NCBI GenBank assembly: GCA_002428735.1 | Contig: DIXO01000001.1 | Coordinates: 1 to 64,000, forward strand | Direction of reading: 5' to 3' | Source: Syntrophaceae bacterium UBA6078 | GTDB taxonomy: Bacteria; Desulfobacterota; Syntrophia; Syntrophales; UBA2210 | DNA: 64,000 nucleotides | Shown here: piece after piece, positions 26,066 through 34,609 of the stretch | Position numbering within the stretch: position 1 is the first letter of the stretch | Layout: each line of letters opens with the position of its first letter | Made by a program: the position numbers and the translations under genes | The notes under the pieces: model-generated | Databases searched by the model: none | What the model saw: only the letters and a program-made list of their open reading frames with translations | What the model was told of the DNA's origin: nothing

Positions 26066-27403
26066 TCATGGCGTCCGACGCTCGACGATGCTGTCAATGA
26101 TCTCCATCATACGCTGCGCCCCCCGTTCTCTCGAAAAGTGATTGGAGAATCCCTTCAGGTCGTTGCGCGGCAGATCCCCCATCCGGTACCGTTCCATCCC
26201 GTCCCTGATGGCGGCGGCAACCACCTCGCCGTCGGGTTCCGTGACGATGTAAGATGCGGGGCTATACGTGCGTATTATTTCTTCCGCCTCTCCATGGGGG
26301 ATCGTCGCGATAAAAGGGGTATCCAGGGAGATCACCTCGAAAAGCTTCGTGCTGATCATGGGAGGGATAATCCTCAGGAGGCTGAAGTGGGATCGTGCTA
26401 TCGCCTCCATCACATCCTTTCGCGGGATTCTGCCCGATGCATGGACAATACTGTGCACACGGTGTTCGCGTGCCAACAGTTCTATCGAGGAAAATCCGTC
26501 CCCGTAGAAGAGAAACCGGAAGGTGTCGGGGCGGATTACCCCCCGTTCCAGGAGTCGGGAGAGTCCGTCAAAGAACGCCCCGGCGAAGAGCGCGCTTTTC
26601 TCCGTATAGAGATAAAAATCCCCCGTATAAATAATCGTGAATGTATCATATTTATCAAGAGAGCCTCCGGGAGCATCCGTCGCGTCAAACCCGTTGTACA
26701 CGGTGTGTATCTTCTCTCCAAACTCGGGATATTGCCGTATATACCCGTCTCGTGTTTCCTCCGTCGTCGTCGTGAAGGCGTCGGCGGTTCTTAGAACCCA
26801 CCGTTCAATCCTCCTGTCGATACTCCGCCTGTATGCCGGGATATGGAAGGTCTCTGCCCGTTCCTCCAGGGCGTAGGGGTCACGAAAATCCACGATGAGG
26901 GGCTTTTTTGTCCTCCCTTTCACCACGGCGCCGATCACCGCCGAGCTGAAGGGCGTACATGAGACGTAGACGGCATCCACGTTACATCTCTGCGCCATGT
27001 CGATTGCCTTGAGAACGGTGAGCGGTATCCATCCCAGGAAGATATCCGGGATGCAGAACAGGTCGTACAGGCGGTTATGGACCAGATCGATCCCCAGCGG
27101 CCTGAGGAGCCTGGCCACGAGGCCGTTGATCTTTCCAAGGATTTTATATGGATTGGCCACTGAACGAGAGCGTTCCACATGCACACCTTCGGGAGGACCT
27201 TCACTGCCCACCGTGCAATAGGACCTGTCGGGATTGGCGACGGTCAGGACCAGAGGCGTCCACCCGTACTGTCTGAAATATTTTGCGAAGTGAATGCTGC
27301 GAAGGCTCCCTACATCCGTTATGGGAGGAAAATAATAACAGATCATGAGGATCCTTTTCCCTCCTTCAATCCCTGTGGGAGTGCTCTCCTCGTTCGCTCT
27401 CAC
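26066..27403 (-). CDS. Glycosyltransferase family 4
   Basis: A 445-residue GT-B protein. The N-terminus RILMICYYFPPITDVGSLRSIHFAKYF is typical of glycosyltransferases that open with a short glycine-rich loop, and VIVDFRDPYAL marks the N-domain. The C-domain has FTIIYTGDF and ARSHFSLLRIIPPMISTKLFEVISLDTPFIATIP, in which the classical EX7E is degenerate but a K-FE signature remains. Its start overlaps the stop of the next upstream gene (27400) as ATGA. Donor and linkage unknown. Confidence 0.83.
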   Translation of the reverse strand: MRANEESTPTGIEGGKRILMICYYFPPITDVGSLRSIHFAKYFRQYGWTPLVLTVANPDRSYCTVGSEGPPEGVHVERSRSVANPYKILGKINGLVARLLRPLGIDLVHNRLYDLFCIPDIFLGWIPLTVLKAIDMAQRCNVDAVYVSCTPFSSAVIGAVVKGRTKKPLIVDFRDPYALEERAETFHIPAYRRSIDRRIERWVLRTADAFTTTTEETRDGYIRQYPEFGEKIHTVYNGFDATDAPGGSLDKYDTFTIIYTGDFYLYTEKSALFAGAFFDGLSRLLERGVIRPDTFRFLFYGDGFSSIELLAREHRVHSIVHASGRIPRKDVMEAIARSHFSLLRIIPPMISTKLFEVISLDTPFIATIPHGEAEEIIRTYSPASYIVTEPDGEVVAAAIRDGMERYRMGDLPRNDLKGFSNHFSRERGAQRMMEIIDSIVERRTP

Positions 27404-28512
27404 CCATCCTCCCGGAGGTACAACCTCTCGTATCGTTTTGTCATCGCGGTGGCCGAATAGCGCTGCTCATAGAGGAGACGCCCCCGCTCGCGGAAGCGGT
27501 TCCTCTTCTCATCATTCTCCATCACACCGAGGATCGCCTTCGCCAGCGCGTCTTTATCGCGTGGTTCAACAAGCATCCCGTTGTATCCATCGGCAATGAC
27601 ATCCGGGACCCCTCCCACCTTCGTCGCGACGACGGGACACCCAGCCGCCATCGCCTCGAGCAGGGCCAGAGGCATCCCTTCCGAAAGAGATGGGAGCACG
27701 TACAGGTCGAAGGCACGGAGCAGTTCGTGCATGTCCCTCCGCACCCCGAGAAAGGCAACATGATCGTCGATTCCCAGTTCCCTCGCCACAGCCTTCAGTC
27801 TTCCCTCCCACGGTCCGGTCCCCGCGATGACGAGGAGAATCAGGGGATAACGCTCTCGAAGTTTCGAGACCGCCCCTAAGAGGTATTCGATTCCTTTTAC
27901 TTCGACGAGGCGCGCCCCGATACCCAGAATCGGATACCGCCCGCTGATACCAAGCTCCCTTTTTTTGGTCTCGGGCTCGGTCCACTCCTCGAAGAGCCGC
28001 TGATCGACACCATTCGGAACAGTGACGATCTTTTGCCTCCTGATCTTCTCGTAGCGTATGAGATCCTCACCCGTCTTGTCGGAAACCACCGCGATCTTAT
28101 ACACAAAATGCGACATCACCCATTCCGCGAACAGATACCGGCGCTTGTCGGGGAATGTCCGTCCATGATCGGTGTGAACAATAGTCCGGGAACGGGCGAT
28201 CATTCCGCCCAGGGTCCCGTCTATAAAGGGTTGCTTGTTGTGGGTGTGGATAACCTCCGTCCTTTCCCGGCGAAGTATCTCCGCAACTTTCAGGAATGAA
28301 AAATAGTCCGTCCCGTACCGCTTCTGGGGGAGGAGAAAAACGGGGATGCCCATCCGCTCCAGCTCAGACGCCAGTTCCCCTTTCGCGCGCAGGCACAGGA
28401 TCGACACGGAGAAGCGGTAGCGGTCGATGTTCCGGCAGATGCTGACAACAACCTGCTGAAGTCCTCCTATGGCAAGGTCGTGTGTGATCTGCATGACGCG
28501 AACGGGTTTCAT
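27400..28512 (-). CDS. Glycosyltransferase family 4, exosortase-locus type
   Basis: A 370-residue GT-B enzyme with a strong signature: QITHDLAIGGLQQVVVSIC at the N-terminus, GIGARLVEVKGIEYLLGAV for the linker, and LPSLSEGMPLALLEAMAAGCPVVATKVGG, holding the EGMPLALLEA donor motif. It resembles the sugar transferases linked with exosortase loci (TIGR03088 group). It would add a sugar to the lipid-linked intermediate in the cytoplasm. The preceding EpsI gene is 24 bases away in the same orientation, consistent with one operon. Confidence 0.87.
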   Translation of the reverse strand: MKPVRVMQITHDLAIGGLQQVVVSICRNIDRYRFSVSILCLRAKGELASELERMGIPVFLLPQKRYGTDYFSFLKVAEILRRERTEVIHTHNKQPFIDGTLGGMIARSRTIVHTDHGRTFPDKRRYLFAEWVMSHFVYKIAVVSDKTGEDLIRYEKIRRQKIVTVPNGVDQRLFEEWTEPETKKRELGISGRYPILGIGARLVEVKGIEYLLGAVSKLRERYPLILLVIAGTGPWEGRLKAVARELGIDDHVAFLGVRRDMHELLRAFDLYVLPSLSEGMPLALLEAMAAGCPVVATKVGGVPDVIADGYNGMLVEPRDKDALAKAILGVMENDEKRNRFRERGRLLYEQRYSATAMTKRYERLYLREDG

Positions 28513-28535
28513 GGATTGCCTTTCCGCTCCTCTAT

Positions 28536-29177
28536 CTACAATGCGGTGATGACATACGGATAAAGCTCCCCCAGGAAGGCGCGCAGGGCCGACTCGGCCT
28601 TCCCGTAATCAGAAAAATATACCGGGATGGAGACCCGCACGAGGGACCCGCTCTTTTCCGTCGAGGCAAATTTGTTGAGCGCCAGGGCAAGGCGCAGCCG
28701 GATGTAGCTGTTCCCGACGAAAGAACCGGCCTTGTAAAAATAATAGACCAGGCTCTCATTACTCCCCTTTCCCCAGACAATTTCATTGATATCCAGGGAT
28801 ACCGGCCTGCCCCCAACGCTGAGATTGATGGTCCGGGAAGACGTCCTGGTCTGAATCCCCTGCCCCCCCAGACAGCTCTCCGGAGCATGAAAATCCACCT
28901 TTGTCTGGGGATAATATACGATGGACAGGAGGAGGGTCGTACCGTTCAGCGTATACTGTCTGTGGATAATGGTCTTTGTCTCCAACAGCTCGTACACACT
29001 CGGTTCCAGAGACAGGTCTTTTCCCCTCCATTCTCCGATAACATGAGGGATCTGGTCGATTGCGTCAAAGCCATCCCCCTGCCGGCCGAAGGTGTCGTAG
29101 CTGAGGTAATTGACGATCAGAGCGGATATGGCAAGCAGGGCAAGGACGATTATGTATTTTTTTCCGGTGCTCCCCAT
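28536..29177 (-). CDS. epsI: EpsI family exosortase-associated protein
   Basis: A 213-residue protein. After an N-terminal membrane segment (residues 7-25) it has the EpsI domain: HVIGEWRGKDLSL, LLSIVYYPQTKVDFHAPESC and CLGGQGIQ, the HAPE-CL-G motif kept in the family. In many systems this domain is fused to the C-terminus of the exosortase; here it is a separate gene whose ATG at 29177 lies inside the end of the exosortase gene (28-base overlap). It is probably anchored in the inner membrane facing the periplasm and may help polysaccharide or protein export. Biochemical role unknown. Confidence 0.88.
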   Translation of the reverse strand: MGSTGKKYIIVLALLAISALIVNYLSYDTFGRQGDGFDAIDQIPHVIGEWRGKDLSLEPSVYELLETKTIIHRQYTLNGTTLLLSIVYYPQTKVDFHAPESCLGGQGIQTRTSSRTINLSVGGRPVSLDINEIVWGKGSNESLVYYFYKAGSFVGNSYIRLRLALALNKFASTEKSGSLVRVSIPVYFSDYGKAESALRAFLGELYPYVITAL

Positions 29178-30052
29178 TCCAGCATCCTCGTGAAACAGAC
29201 AAGAAGAACAAATCCGATGACGAACACCATGATCCCCGACCCGTCGTGCCAGAAACCTCCCGGCATCGCAGCCTCCAGACCCCGGTAATGAGAGATGACA
29301 ATCAGCACGGGAACTCTGATGACATTGGATACAATAGCCACCGGCACGGAAACAAAAAGAATGGATACCCTCTTCCACAGTGAGAGGGGGCTGATATACG
29401 CAAGGATGGAGCCGAGCGCCAGGAAGGTAATCAATGACCTGAGTCCGCTGCAGGGGTTGCCGACCAGAAGGGTACCGGCCGGAATGGATATATAAAACCC
29501 CTCGAGATAGACGGGAATCCCTATCAACCCCGCGATCCAGGCACCGCTCTTCGCCACGAACAACTTCAGGGGGAATGAGATAATACTGATAAAAGCGGAA
29601 GGGAGCGGGAACATGAAGATCGTAAATGCTAAAGGGAAAAGAATGATTCGGGTTATCCGTGGCCCGGTCAGAAAGAGGGATAATCCAAAAATGAGGACAA
29701 AAATTGAAAGCCCCGATACCGAGAAGACATAGATAATAGTCCCCAACAGGTGTGCCAAAAGTGCTACCACAATGAGGATAAAACCCGTCCCTGAAAAACC
29801 GGGGGTTGATTCTCCGAACCGATCCCGTTGTTTCCAAATAAAATAAGCCGTAACAAAAGGAACCAGAAAACCGTGGGAATAATACGACTCGGAGCTGATA
29901 TACCGTCCGTACATCCAGAGGAGCGTCTCGTGATAGGAGGCAATAAAAAGAACCGTTGCAGCAAGGATAAAGGAGAGCAACGGCAGCCGGGACTTCACGG
30001 TTTGATGGAAGCTGACCCTATAGATATTCTGCAAGCCCTGCAATGACCACAT
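29150..30052 (-). CDS. Exosortase (Xrt/EpsH family) membrane cysteine protease
   Basis: A 300-residue protein with about eight membrane spans. It shows the family markers: YYSHGFLVPF (residues 57-66), GNPCSGLRSL with the catalytic cysteine at C201, NVIRVPVL with R246, and GGFWHDGSG with H269. Exosortases cut and transfer proteins carrying a PEP-CTERM-like tail in the inner membrane, analogous to sortase. No such substrate is found in this window, so targets would lie elsewhere. I cannot fix the subtype (XrtA or other) from sequence alone. It overlaps epsI. Confidence 0.93.
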   Translation of the reverse strand: MWSLQGLQNIYRVSFHQTVKSRLPLLSFILAATVLFIASYHETLLWMYGRYISSESYYSHGFLVPFVTAYFIWKQRDRFGESTPGFSGTGFILIVVALLAHLLGTIIYVFSVSGLSIFVLIFGLSLFLTGPRITRIILFPLAFTIFMFPLPSAFISIISFPLKLFVAKSGAWIAGLIGIPVYLEGFYISIPAGTLLVGNPCSGLRSLITFLALGSILAYISPLSLWKRVSILFVSVPVAIVSNVIRVPVLIVISHYRGLEAAMPGGFWHDGSGIMVFVIGFVLLVCFTRMLEWGAPEKNT

Positions 30053-30077
30053 CGATCCCGTTGGAAGCGCCTCTCTT

Positions 30078-30719
30078 TCAACCCTGCGCGGGAAGCAGGA
30101 TCAGCGTATAGACCACCAACTTGATATTCTCCATAAGCAACTCACCAATCGCCGCCTTTTCTTCAGAGCTTGTAACGAAGCATTCACCGTTTATCTCTCT
30201 CAGAATCCGGCTGAAGCTCCTCTTGACCCGCGCCGTGTGGTGCGGAGCCGTAACGAGAAGCGCCGTGCGGTATCCCCGCACTTTCATCAATTCCGTCACC
30301 GCCCTCGCTTCGCCGAGGGTGCCGAAATACCCCTTTTCTGTCGATACCAGTTCAATATCCCGCTTTTTGATCCCCTGATTCTCCAGCTCACGGACGGACC
30401 ACTCATTGCTGGTGAGGTTTCGGCCCACTTCTTTGCTGTACTCGGTGATACCGGGTCTGTCAAGTATCATAATTTTCTTATATTCTATTTTCCCGGAGAG
30501 GCGTCCCACTTTTGCGTGTTTCTCCCTCAGGCTCGATGGGGAACCACCAAGGATGTAGAGGACATCAAAGGAACTCCCTTCGGTGATTACGTCTTCAGAG
30601 ATGGTCATCTCCTTCATGAAGCCTGCAAACCTGTCCGAAAGCCTGGCCGAGGCGTTCTGGACAATCAGACCCGCACCGACAAGTATACAAATGAAGATCG
30701 CAGCCGTTTTCTTATTCAT
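30078..30719 (-). CDS. YdcF/ElyC (DUF218)-like protein
   Basis: A 213-residue protein with an N-terminal signal anchor (residues 5-24) and a DUF218-like fold: VLYILGGSPSSLREKHAKVG, a glycine-rich first loop, then KKRDIELVSTEKGYFGTLGEARA and ALLVTAPHHTARVKRSF, matching the family motif in which conserved Asp/Glu and His/Arg face a cleft. Family members such as ElyC and SanA influence envelope integrity and lipid-carrier handling. Placed between the exosortase and an aminotransferase, a role in lipid-carrier or glycan processing is plausible. Confidence 0.8.
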   Translation of the reverse strand: MNKKTAAIFICILVGAGLIVQNASARLSDRFAGFMKEMTISEDVITEGSSFDVLYILGGSPSSLREKHAKVGRLSGKIEYKKIMILDRPGITEYSKEVGRNLTSNEWSVRELENQGIKKRDIELVSTEKGYFGTLGEARAVTELMKVRGYRTALLVTAPHHTARVKRSFSRILREINGECFVTSSEEKAAIGELLMENIKLVVYTLILLPAQG

Positions 30720-30770
30720 TCTATACCATTATGGCATGCCCGATACACGGGTTCAACTCGATTTTCACCA

Positions 30771-31973
30771 TCAATCAGGCCTTATTCTCAGAAAGCTGAT
30801 GATCCGCTCCGCGTCGGTCTCCGATACCAGCGGGTGAATGGGGAGCGTTATCAGGTGTGCCGCCACCTCGTCCGCACCGGGGTATTGCTCCCCTGTAAAT
30901 CTGCCTTTCAAGTCCCCGATATCGTGAATGGAGGTTGGGTAGTACGGGACGATACCCAGCCTGTCCATCGCACTCCGACGCCTCTGATCCTCTTTGGAAG
31001 GCGCTTCTCGGTAAAGGAGCGGAAACCGGAGAAGATCCGGCAGCGTATTTTTGTCGGAAACGTAGCTATGGAAAGAACCGCTTCGGCCCAGGGGCAGAAA
31101 TTTCAGAGCCCGTTCCTTCCGCGCCAGTTTCAGACGCTGGATATTGCCCTGCCACCCCCTCGCCAGACCCGCCTGGAAGGGAGACAGGCGCCGCAGTTCA
31201 AACGCCTCGTCGTAGATCGTCTCGCCGATCTTCAGGAAGGGAAGACTCTTGGGAAACCCGTACAGCCGCGGGTGGATAAAAAGGGCAAGGAGCAGCGCCT
31301 TGACGATCAGCGGCACCGTCGAGCGCCGTTCCATCCTCCGGACCTGCTTTTCAATCTCCCGGGCGATATTGTCCCTTCCGGTGATAATGATTCCCCCTTC
31401 GACTGTCGTGAGGGGTTTGCCCCGGCCAAGGCTGAAAAAACCGACATCCCCCCGTGTTCCCAGCTTGCTCCCCCGGTATTCCCCTCCCAGAGCCTGGGCT
31501 GCATCCTCGACAAGAAAGATGTCTCGACCCGCGGTGATCTCCTTCAGTCTGTCCATATCGGCAGGCAGGCCGAAGAGGTGAGCCGGTATGACCGCCAGTA
31601 TCTTATGGGAATCACGGGTGGCGATATCTTCAAGCTGCGCGTAATCGAAATCCAGCGTCTGCGGATCGATGTCACACAGCTTCACTGAAAGGCCCGCGCG
31701 GGCAACCGATGCAGCTACCGAATAGCAGGTATACGCCGGAATGACCACGATGCTTCGCTCTGGACGAAGCGCGCTGAGGGCGCGGAGGATGACGGTCAGG
31801 GCAGCCCGTCCCGACGACAGCGTGAAGCAGTGCCGCACCCCGAAATACTCTCTGATCTCCCCCTCGAAGCGGTCGATTTCCCAATTGCCCCGCAGGATAC
31901 CGATAAGTCCGTTCGCAATATCCCGGCAGTATATGGGCGCCGCCGTCGGCGGCAGTGTCCGTCGGAGGATCAT
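30771..31973 (-). CDS. DegT/DnrJ/EryC1/StrS-family PLP aminotransferase
   Basis: A 400-residue sugar aminotransferase. It has FTLSSGRAALTVILRAL near the N-terminus, LVEDAAQALGGEYRG, and FFSLGRGKPLTTVEGG, where the lysine of GRGKPL is positioned for PLP. It differs clearly from the RffA-like enzyme at 15.1 kb, so a second aminosugar may be made. In exosortase loci such enzymes often travel with FemAB-like and deacetylase genes as here. It starts 6 bases after the FemAB stop. The sugar substrate is unknown. Confidence 0.85.
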   Translation of the reverse strand: MILRRTLPPTAAPIYCRDIANGLIGILRGNWEIDRFEGEIREYFGVRHCFTLSSGRAALTVILRALSALRPERSIVVIPAYTCYSVAASVARAGLSVKLCDIDPQTLDFDYAQLEDIATRDSHKILAVIPAHLFGLPADMDRLKEITAGRDIFLVEDAAQALGGEYRGSKLGTRGDVGFFSLGRGKPLTTVEGGIIITGRDNIAREIEKQVRRMERRSTVPLIVKALLLALFIHPRLYGFPKSLPFLKIGETIYDEAFELRRLSPFQAGLARGWQGNIQRLKLARKERALKFLPLGRSGSFHSYVSDKNTLPDLLRFPLLYREAPSKEDQRRRSAMDRLGIVPYYPTSIHDIGDLKGRFTGEQYPGADEVAAHLITLPIHPLVSETDAERIISFLRIRPD

Positions 31974-31979
31974 CGTTTT

Positions 31980-33080
31980 CTACAACCCGATATGTTTCCT
32001 CATGGCAGGACCCATGAGGCGTGTGAGCGAGACGGGGAGTCTCCGCCAAAACGCAGCAGCTATCCGTCTGCCCCTCCCCTCTTCTCCGCCGGGGATCCCC
32101 CCCCTGCCGGTCGTGATATAATCCCAGCACAGGGGAGACGGCCGCGCCTCCCACTGCTCTTTGAACCGGTACGTCCCCTCCCCCGGTGATGATCTTCCGA
32201 AATCAAAGTACCGATAGCCGCTGTCACAGGCGTACTCGAGCATCGCCCAGTACAGGAGCATGTTGGGACTCATCCTGCTGTACTCGTGCAAGGCCGAAGC
32301 CCAGGGGTTTTCCAGTGTGTCCCCGCACCCGATTACCATGCCGCACGCCAAGGGCCTTTTCTCATGGTAGACAACGACAAGCTTCGACCGTTCCGAGAGC
32401 TCTTCAGACACCGCTCCGACAAATCGTTTCGAATGAACAGGAGAACCCAGGTCCCGCATGTTCCGGGCAAAGACCTCGTAGAAATCATCGAGGAGTTCCC
32501 CTCCCCCCACGACGGCAGAGAGGCCTTCCTTCATCGGCCGCCGGATCTGGCTTCGAAGCTTCGCCTTAAAGGACCGCATCAGTTCCTCAGATGATGGCAT
32601 TACCTCCCGCAGCATTCGGACCTTGTGCTGCCGGGTGATGATCCGGACCTGCTCATCCGTGGATATTCCTTCCCCTTCGGAGAGGCACGCATGGGGGAAA
32701 GCATGCCTCAGTTCTATCATCTCGCAGCCCACGTCGCGCGCCAGCCGGATCGCGCGACGGACGAGGGCATCCTCCGTCGCGTCGTCATCGGTAATAACGC
32801 CCCCCATGTCACAGAACGGCAGTGAGATGAGGGAGTTTCCGAAAAGAAAATGCTTCAGGTGGATCAGGGGGAGGACGCCGGCTATGCCCCCCGGCCCCGC
32901 ATCGGATGAATCCGCCGGGTCCCGCAGGGCGATCAGGCAGTATGATCGATGCCCGTAGATCCTCTCGATCGCCCGTCGCCATCCCGACAGATGATAGGGC
33001 GTTGCCCGGGGTTGGTTGAGTACATACGCATCCCATGCCGCATCGCTGTCCTTTTTCAAAAACTCAATCCTCACCGGCAT
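31980..33080 (-). CDS. FemAB-like GNAT protein of the exosortase system
   Basis: A 366-residue protein of the FemAB/GNAT fold. Marks are YHLSGWRRAIERIYGHRSYCL near the N-terminus, GGVITDDDA, SFKAKLRSQIRRPMKEG, VYHEKRPLACGMVIG and YFDFGRSSPGEGTYRFKEQWEA, which match the FemAB family proteins found beside exosortases (TIGR03019). FemAB relatives transfer amino acids from tRNA onto peptidoglycan; the acceptor of this subgroup is not established. The ATG at 33080 is preferred because the upstream in-frame residues are not family-like. Next gene is 6 bases downstream. Confidence 0.87.
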   Translation of the reverse strand: MPVRIEFLKKDSDAAWDAYVLNQPRATPYHLSGWRRAIERIYGHRSYCLIALRDPADSSDAGPGGIAGVLPLIHLKHFLFGNSLISLPFCDMGGVITDDDATEDALVRRAIRLARDVGCEMIELRHAFPHACLSEGEGISTDEQVRIITRQHKVRMLREVMPSSEELMRSFKAKLRSQIRRPMKEGLSAVVGGGELLDDFYEVFARNMRDLGSPVHSKRFVGAVSEELSERSKLVVVYHEKRPLACGMVIGCGDTLENPWASALHEYSRMSPNMLLYWAMLEYACDSGYRYFDFGRSSPGEGTYRFKEQWEARPSPLCWDYITTGRGGIPGGEEGRGRRIAAAFWRRLPVSLTRLMGPAMRKHIGL

Positions 33081-33162
33081 GAAAGATACGATCCTTTTAC
33101 GAGATATGGGGCGGTATATGGGCTGCCGTGTCGCATGCTCCATATGTACGCCGCGGGAAACG

Positions 33163-34056
33163 TTACTCCGTTATTCCACCCACGAAACCGAGGTAATCGC
33201 GGCAGGTGACAAACCGGCACCCCATCAGACGACTGAACAGCGACGACACCTTATATCCGGTACGCCCCAGGTTTACGTAATGCCTGAACCGGTAAAAGGC
33301 GGGAATGGCATTGATTCTGGGCTGGCCCGGGTCAAGCTCCCAGGGGTGGATGTAGAATAGATATGCCCCTTCTCGTTTCAGTATAGTTTGAACGCCCCGG
33401 CGAAATAGAGAAAGAGGAATGAGACGGAAATACCCTCCCCCTCCCCACGGCAAAATCCTCCCGCACACATCCAGATTGCTGACGGGGATCTCGTGGAAGG
33501 TGCTTGAAATCCTGATGGAAATTCCCTCTTTCGCGTATTGCCCAAGGTCCACCCTGCCATAGCGCCTGTTCATGCCGAAGGAATTATAACTCGAGTCATA
33601 GGAATAGCCGCTGGCCTCTATCACCTTCAACAGATCGTCGGTGATGGAAAAGCTGGGGGATCGATATCCATGGACAGGATCTCCGGTGATGTCTTCCAGA
33701 AGATTTTTGCTGTCGACGAGGTCTTTTTCCAGCGCTCCAAATGAGGCCTCATCAGAACAGCGCCGGTGAAAATAGCCGTGGGACGCCACTTCGTGCCCCC
33801 GAGAATGTATCTCGCGCACCAGGCCCGGCAGATGTTCGGCGATCCATCCCAGAACAAAAAAGGTGGCGCGAGCCGGACCGTCCTCGCTATTCTGCTGCAG
33901 GGAATCAAGGATATCAAGAATGGAATGGGTATTTTTTTCAACCCGCAATTCACGTGAAGCCCAGGAGGCAAAGGGAATGGCCTGCCTGAGATTCTCAACC
34001 TGGAACCAGTCCTCAAGATCAACGGTAAAAAGTATGTGGGAGCCGGACGATTTCAT
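33163..34056 (-). CDS. Polysaccharide deacetylase, exosortase-locus type
   Basis: A NodB-fold deacetylase of about 297 residues. It has FTVDLEDWFQVEN at the N-terminus, HEVASHGYFHRR (second metal motif) and YRSPSFSITDDLL. The pattern matches the deacetylases adjoining exosortases (TIGR03006). A GTG at 34116 would add 20 residues; the ATG at 34056 is used because the family begins at this point. It likely deacetylates the exported polymer. It is the first gene of the minus-strand run, so the promoter should be in the gap at 34.06-34.6 kb. Confidence 0.86.
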   Translation of the reverse strand: MKSSGSHILFTVDLEDWFQVENLRQAIPFASWASRELRVEKNTHSILDILDSLQQNSEDGPARATFFVLGWIAEHLPGLVREIHSRGHEVASHGYFHRRCSDEASFGALEKDLVDSKNLLEDITGDPVHGYRSPSFSITDDLLKVIEASGYSYDSSYNSFGMNRRYGRVDLGQYAKEGISIRISSTFHEIPVSNLDVCGRILPWGGGGYFRLIPLSLFRRGVQTILKREGAYLFYIHPWELDPGQPRINAIPAFYRFRHYVNLGRTGYKVSSLFSRLMGCRFVTCRDYLGFVGGITE

Positions 34057-34609
34057 AAGATACACAGGCGGAACGTACAGGGGAAACAACTCCTCTGTAC
34101 GAGCGAAGTTGGACACTGCTCCGCTTCTTGAGTTACAGGATGCGAAAGAAGTAACTCAATGAGGCAACAGGGAACTCACAAATTTATTTTTCCGAAACAG
34201 TAGCCTGTTTACTATATATTCACCCTGAACGGGTAGCATTTCTTTTCGGTTCGACCAAGTGAAACCGCAAAAATCATGCCCTCTCCTTCAAGAGGAACGC
34301 CTTCTTCTGGTTACCAGGCCGCCATCACGTCTCTCTCACCAAAAACCTTCTCCGGACAGGATCCCGTTTTCCAGCTTGAAGCTGCTCCGTTACTACATTT
34401 TTTCAGTTTTTTAACATCTCCCTGCACCCGGCAGCGCCTTTCCGAGGAAACAATCATCAACTAATTAAAATCTTTATATATTCCCTTGAAGCGGAATTTC
34501 TGTTTTTTTTAAAAAAACAACTTTTTTTCTTGCAATATACAATATGTGGTATTAATATGCAACAAAACCACCACATCTTGGGAAGATTTACCTTCAAAAA
34601 GGGGCGCTC
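34057..34609. other. Divergent control region between two operons
   Basis: About 550 bases between the minus-strand biosynthesis run and the plus-strand export set. The half near 34500 is A+T-rich with long T and A tracts. It has a promoter-like pair (34530-34558) and an inverted repeat ATGTGGT (34544-34550) / ACCACAT (34570-34576) with a 19-base spacer that overlaps the -10. I find no credible gene in it. Confidence 0.5.
34530..34558 (+). promoter_or_regulatory. Possible promoter for the export operon
   Basis: TTGCAA (34530-34535), 17 bases, then TAATAT (34553-34558). Each hexamer matches consensus at four positions. It lies about 50 bases before the exporter start, in the A+T-rich part of the gap, and is crossed by the ATGTGGT/ACCACAT inverted repeat, which could be an operator. 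Inference only. Confidence 0.35.

Noticed and set aside
29178..29837. Upstream extension of EpsI to a 433-residue protein
   Set aside because: The first 220 codons are the exosortase gene read out of frame; the ATG at 29177 gives a natural membrane segment and the EpsI domain.
30237..31688. 483-codon plus-strand frame opposite DUF218 and aminotransferase genes
   Set aside because: The opposite strand has two well-supported enzymes; this frame has no domain or ribosome site.
34276..34464. 62-codon plus-strand frame in the divergent gap
   Set aside because: No ribosome site or family pattern; Ser/Pro-rich composition typical for non-coding sequence.
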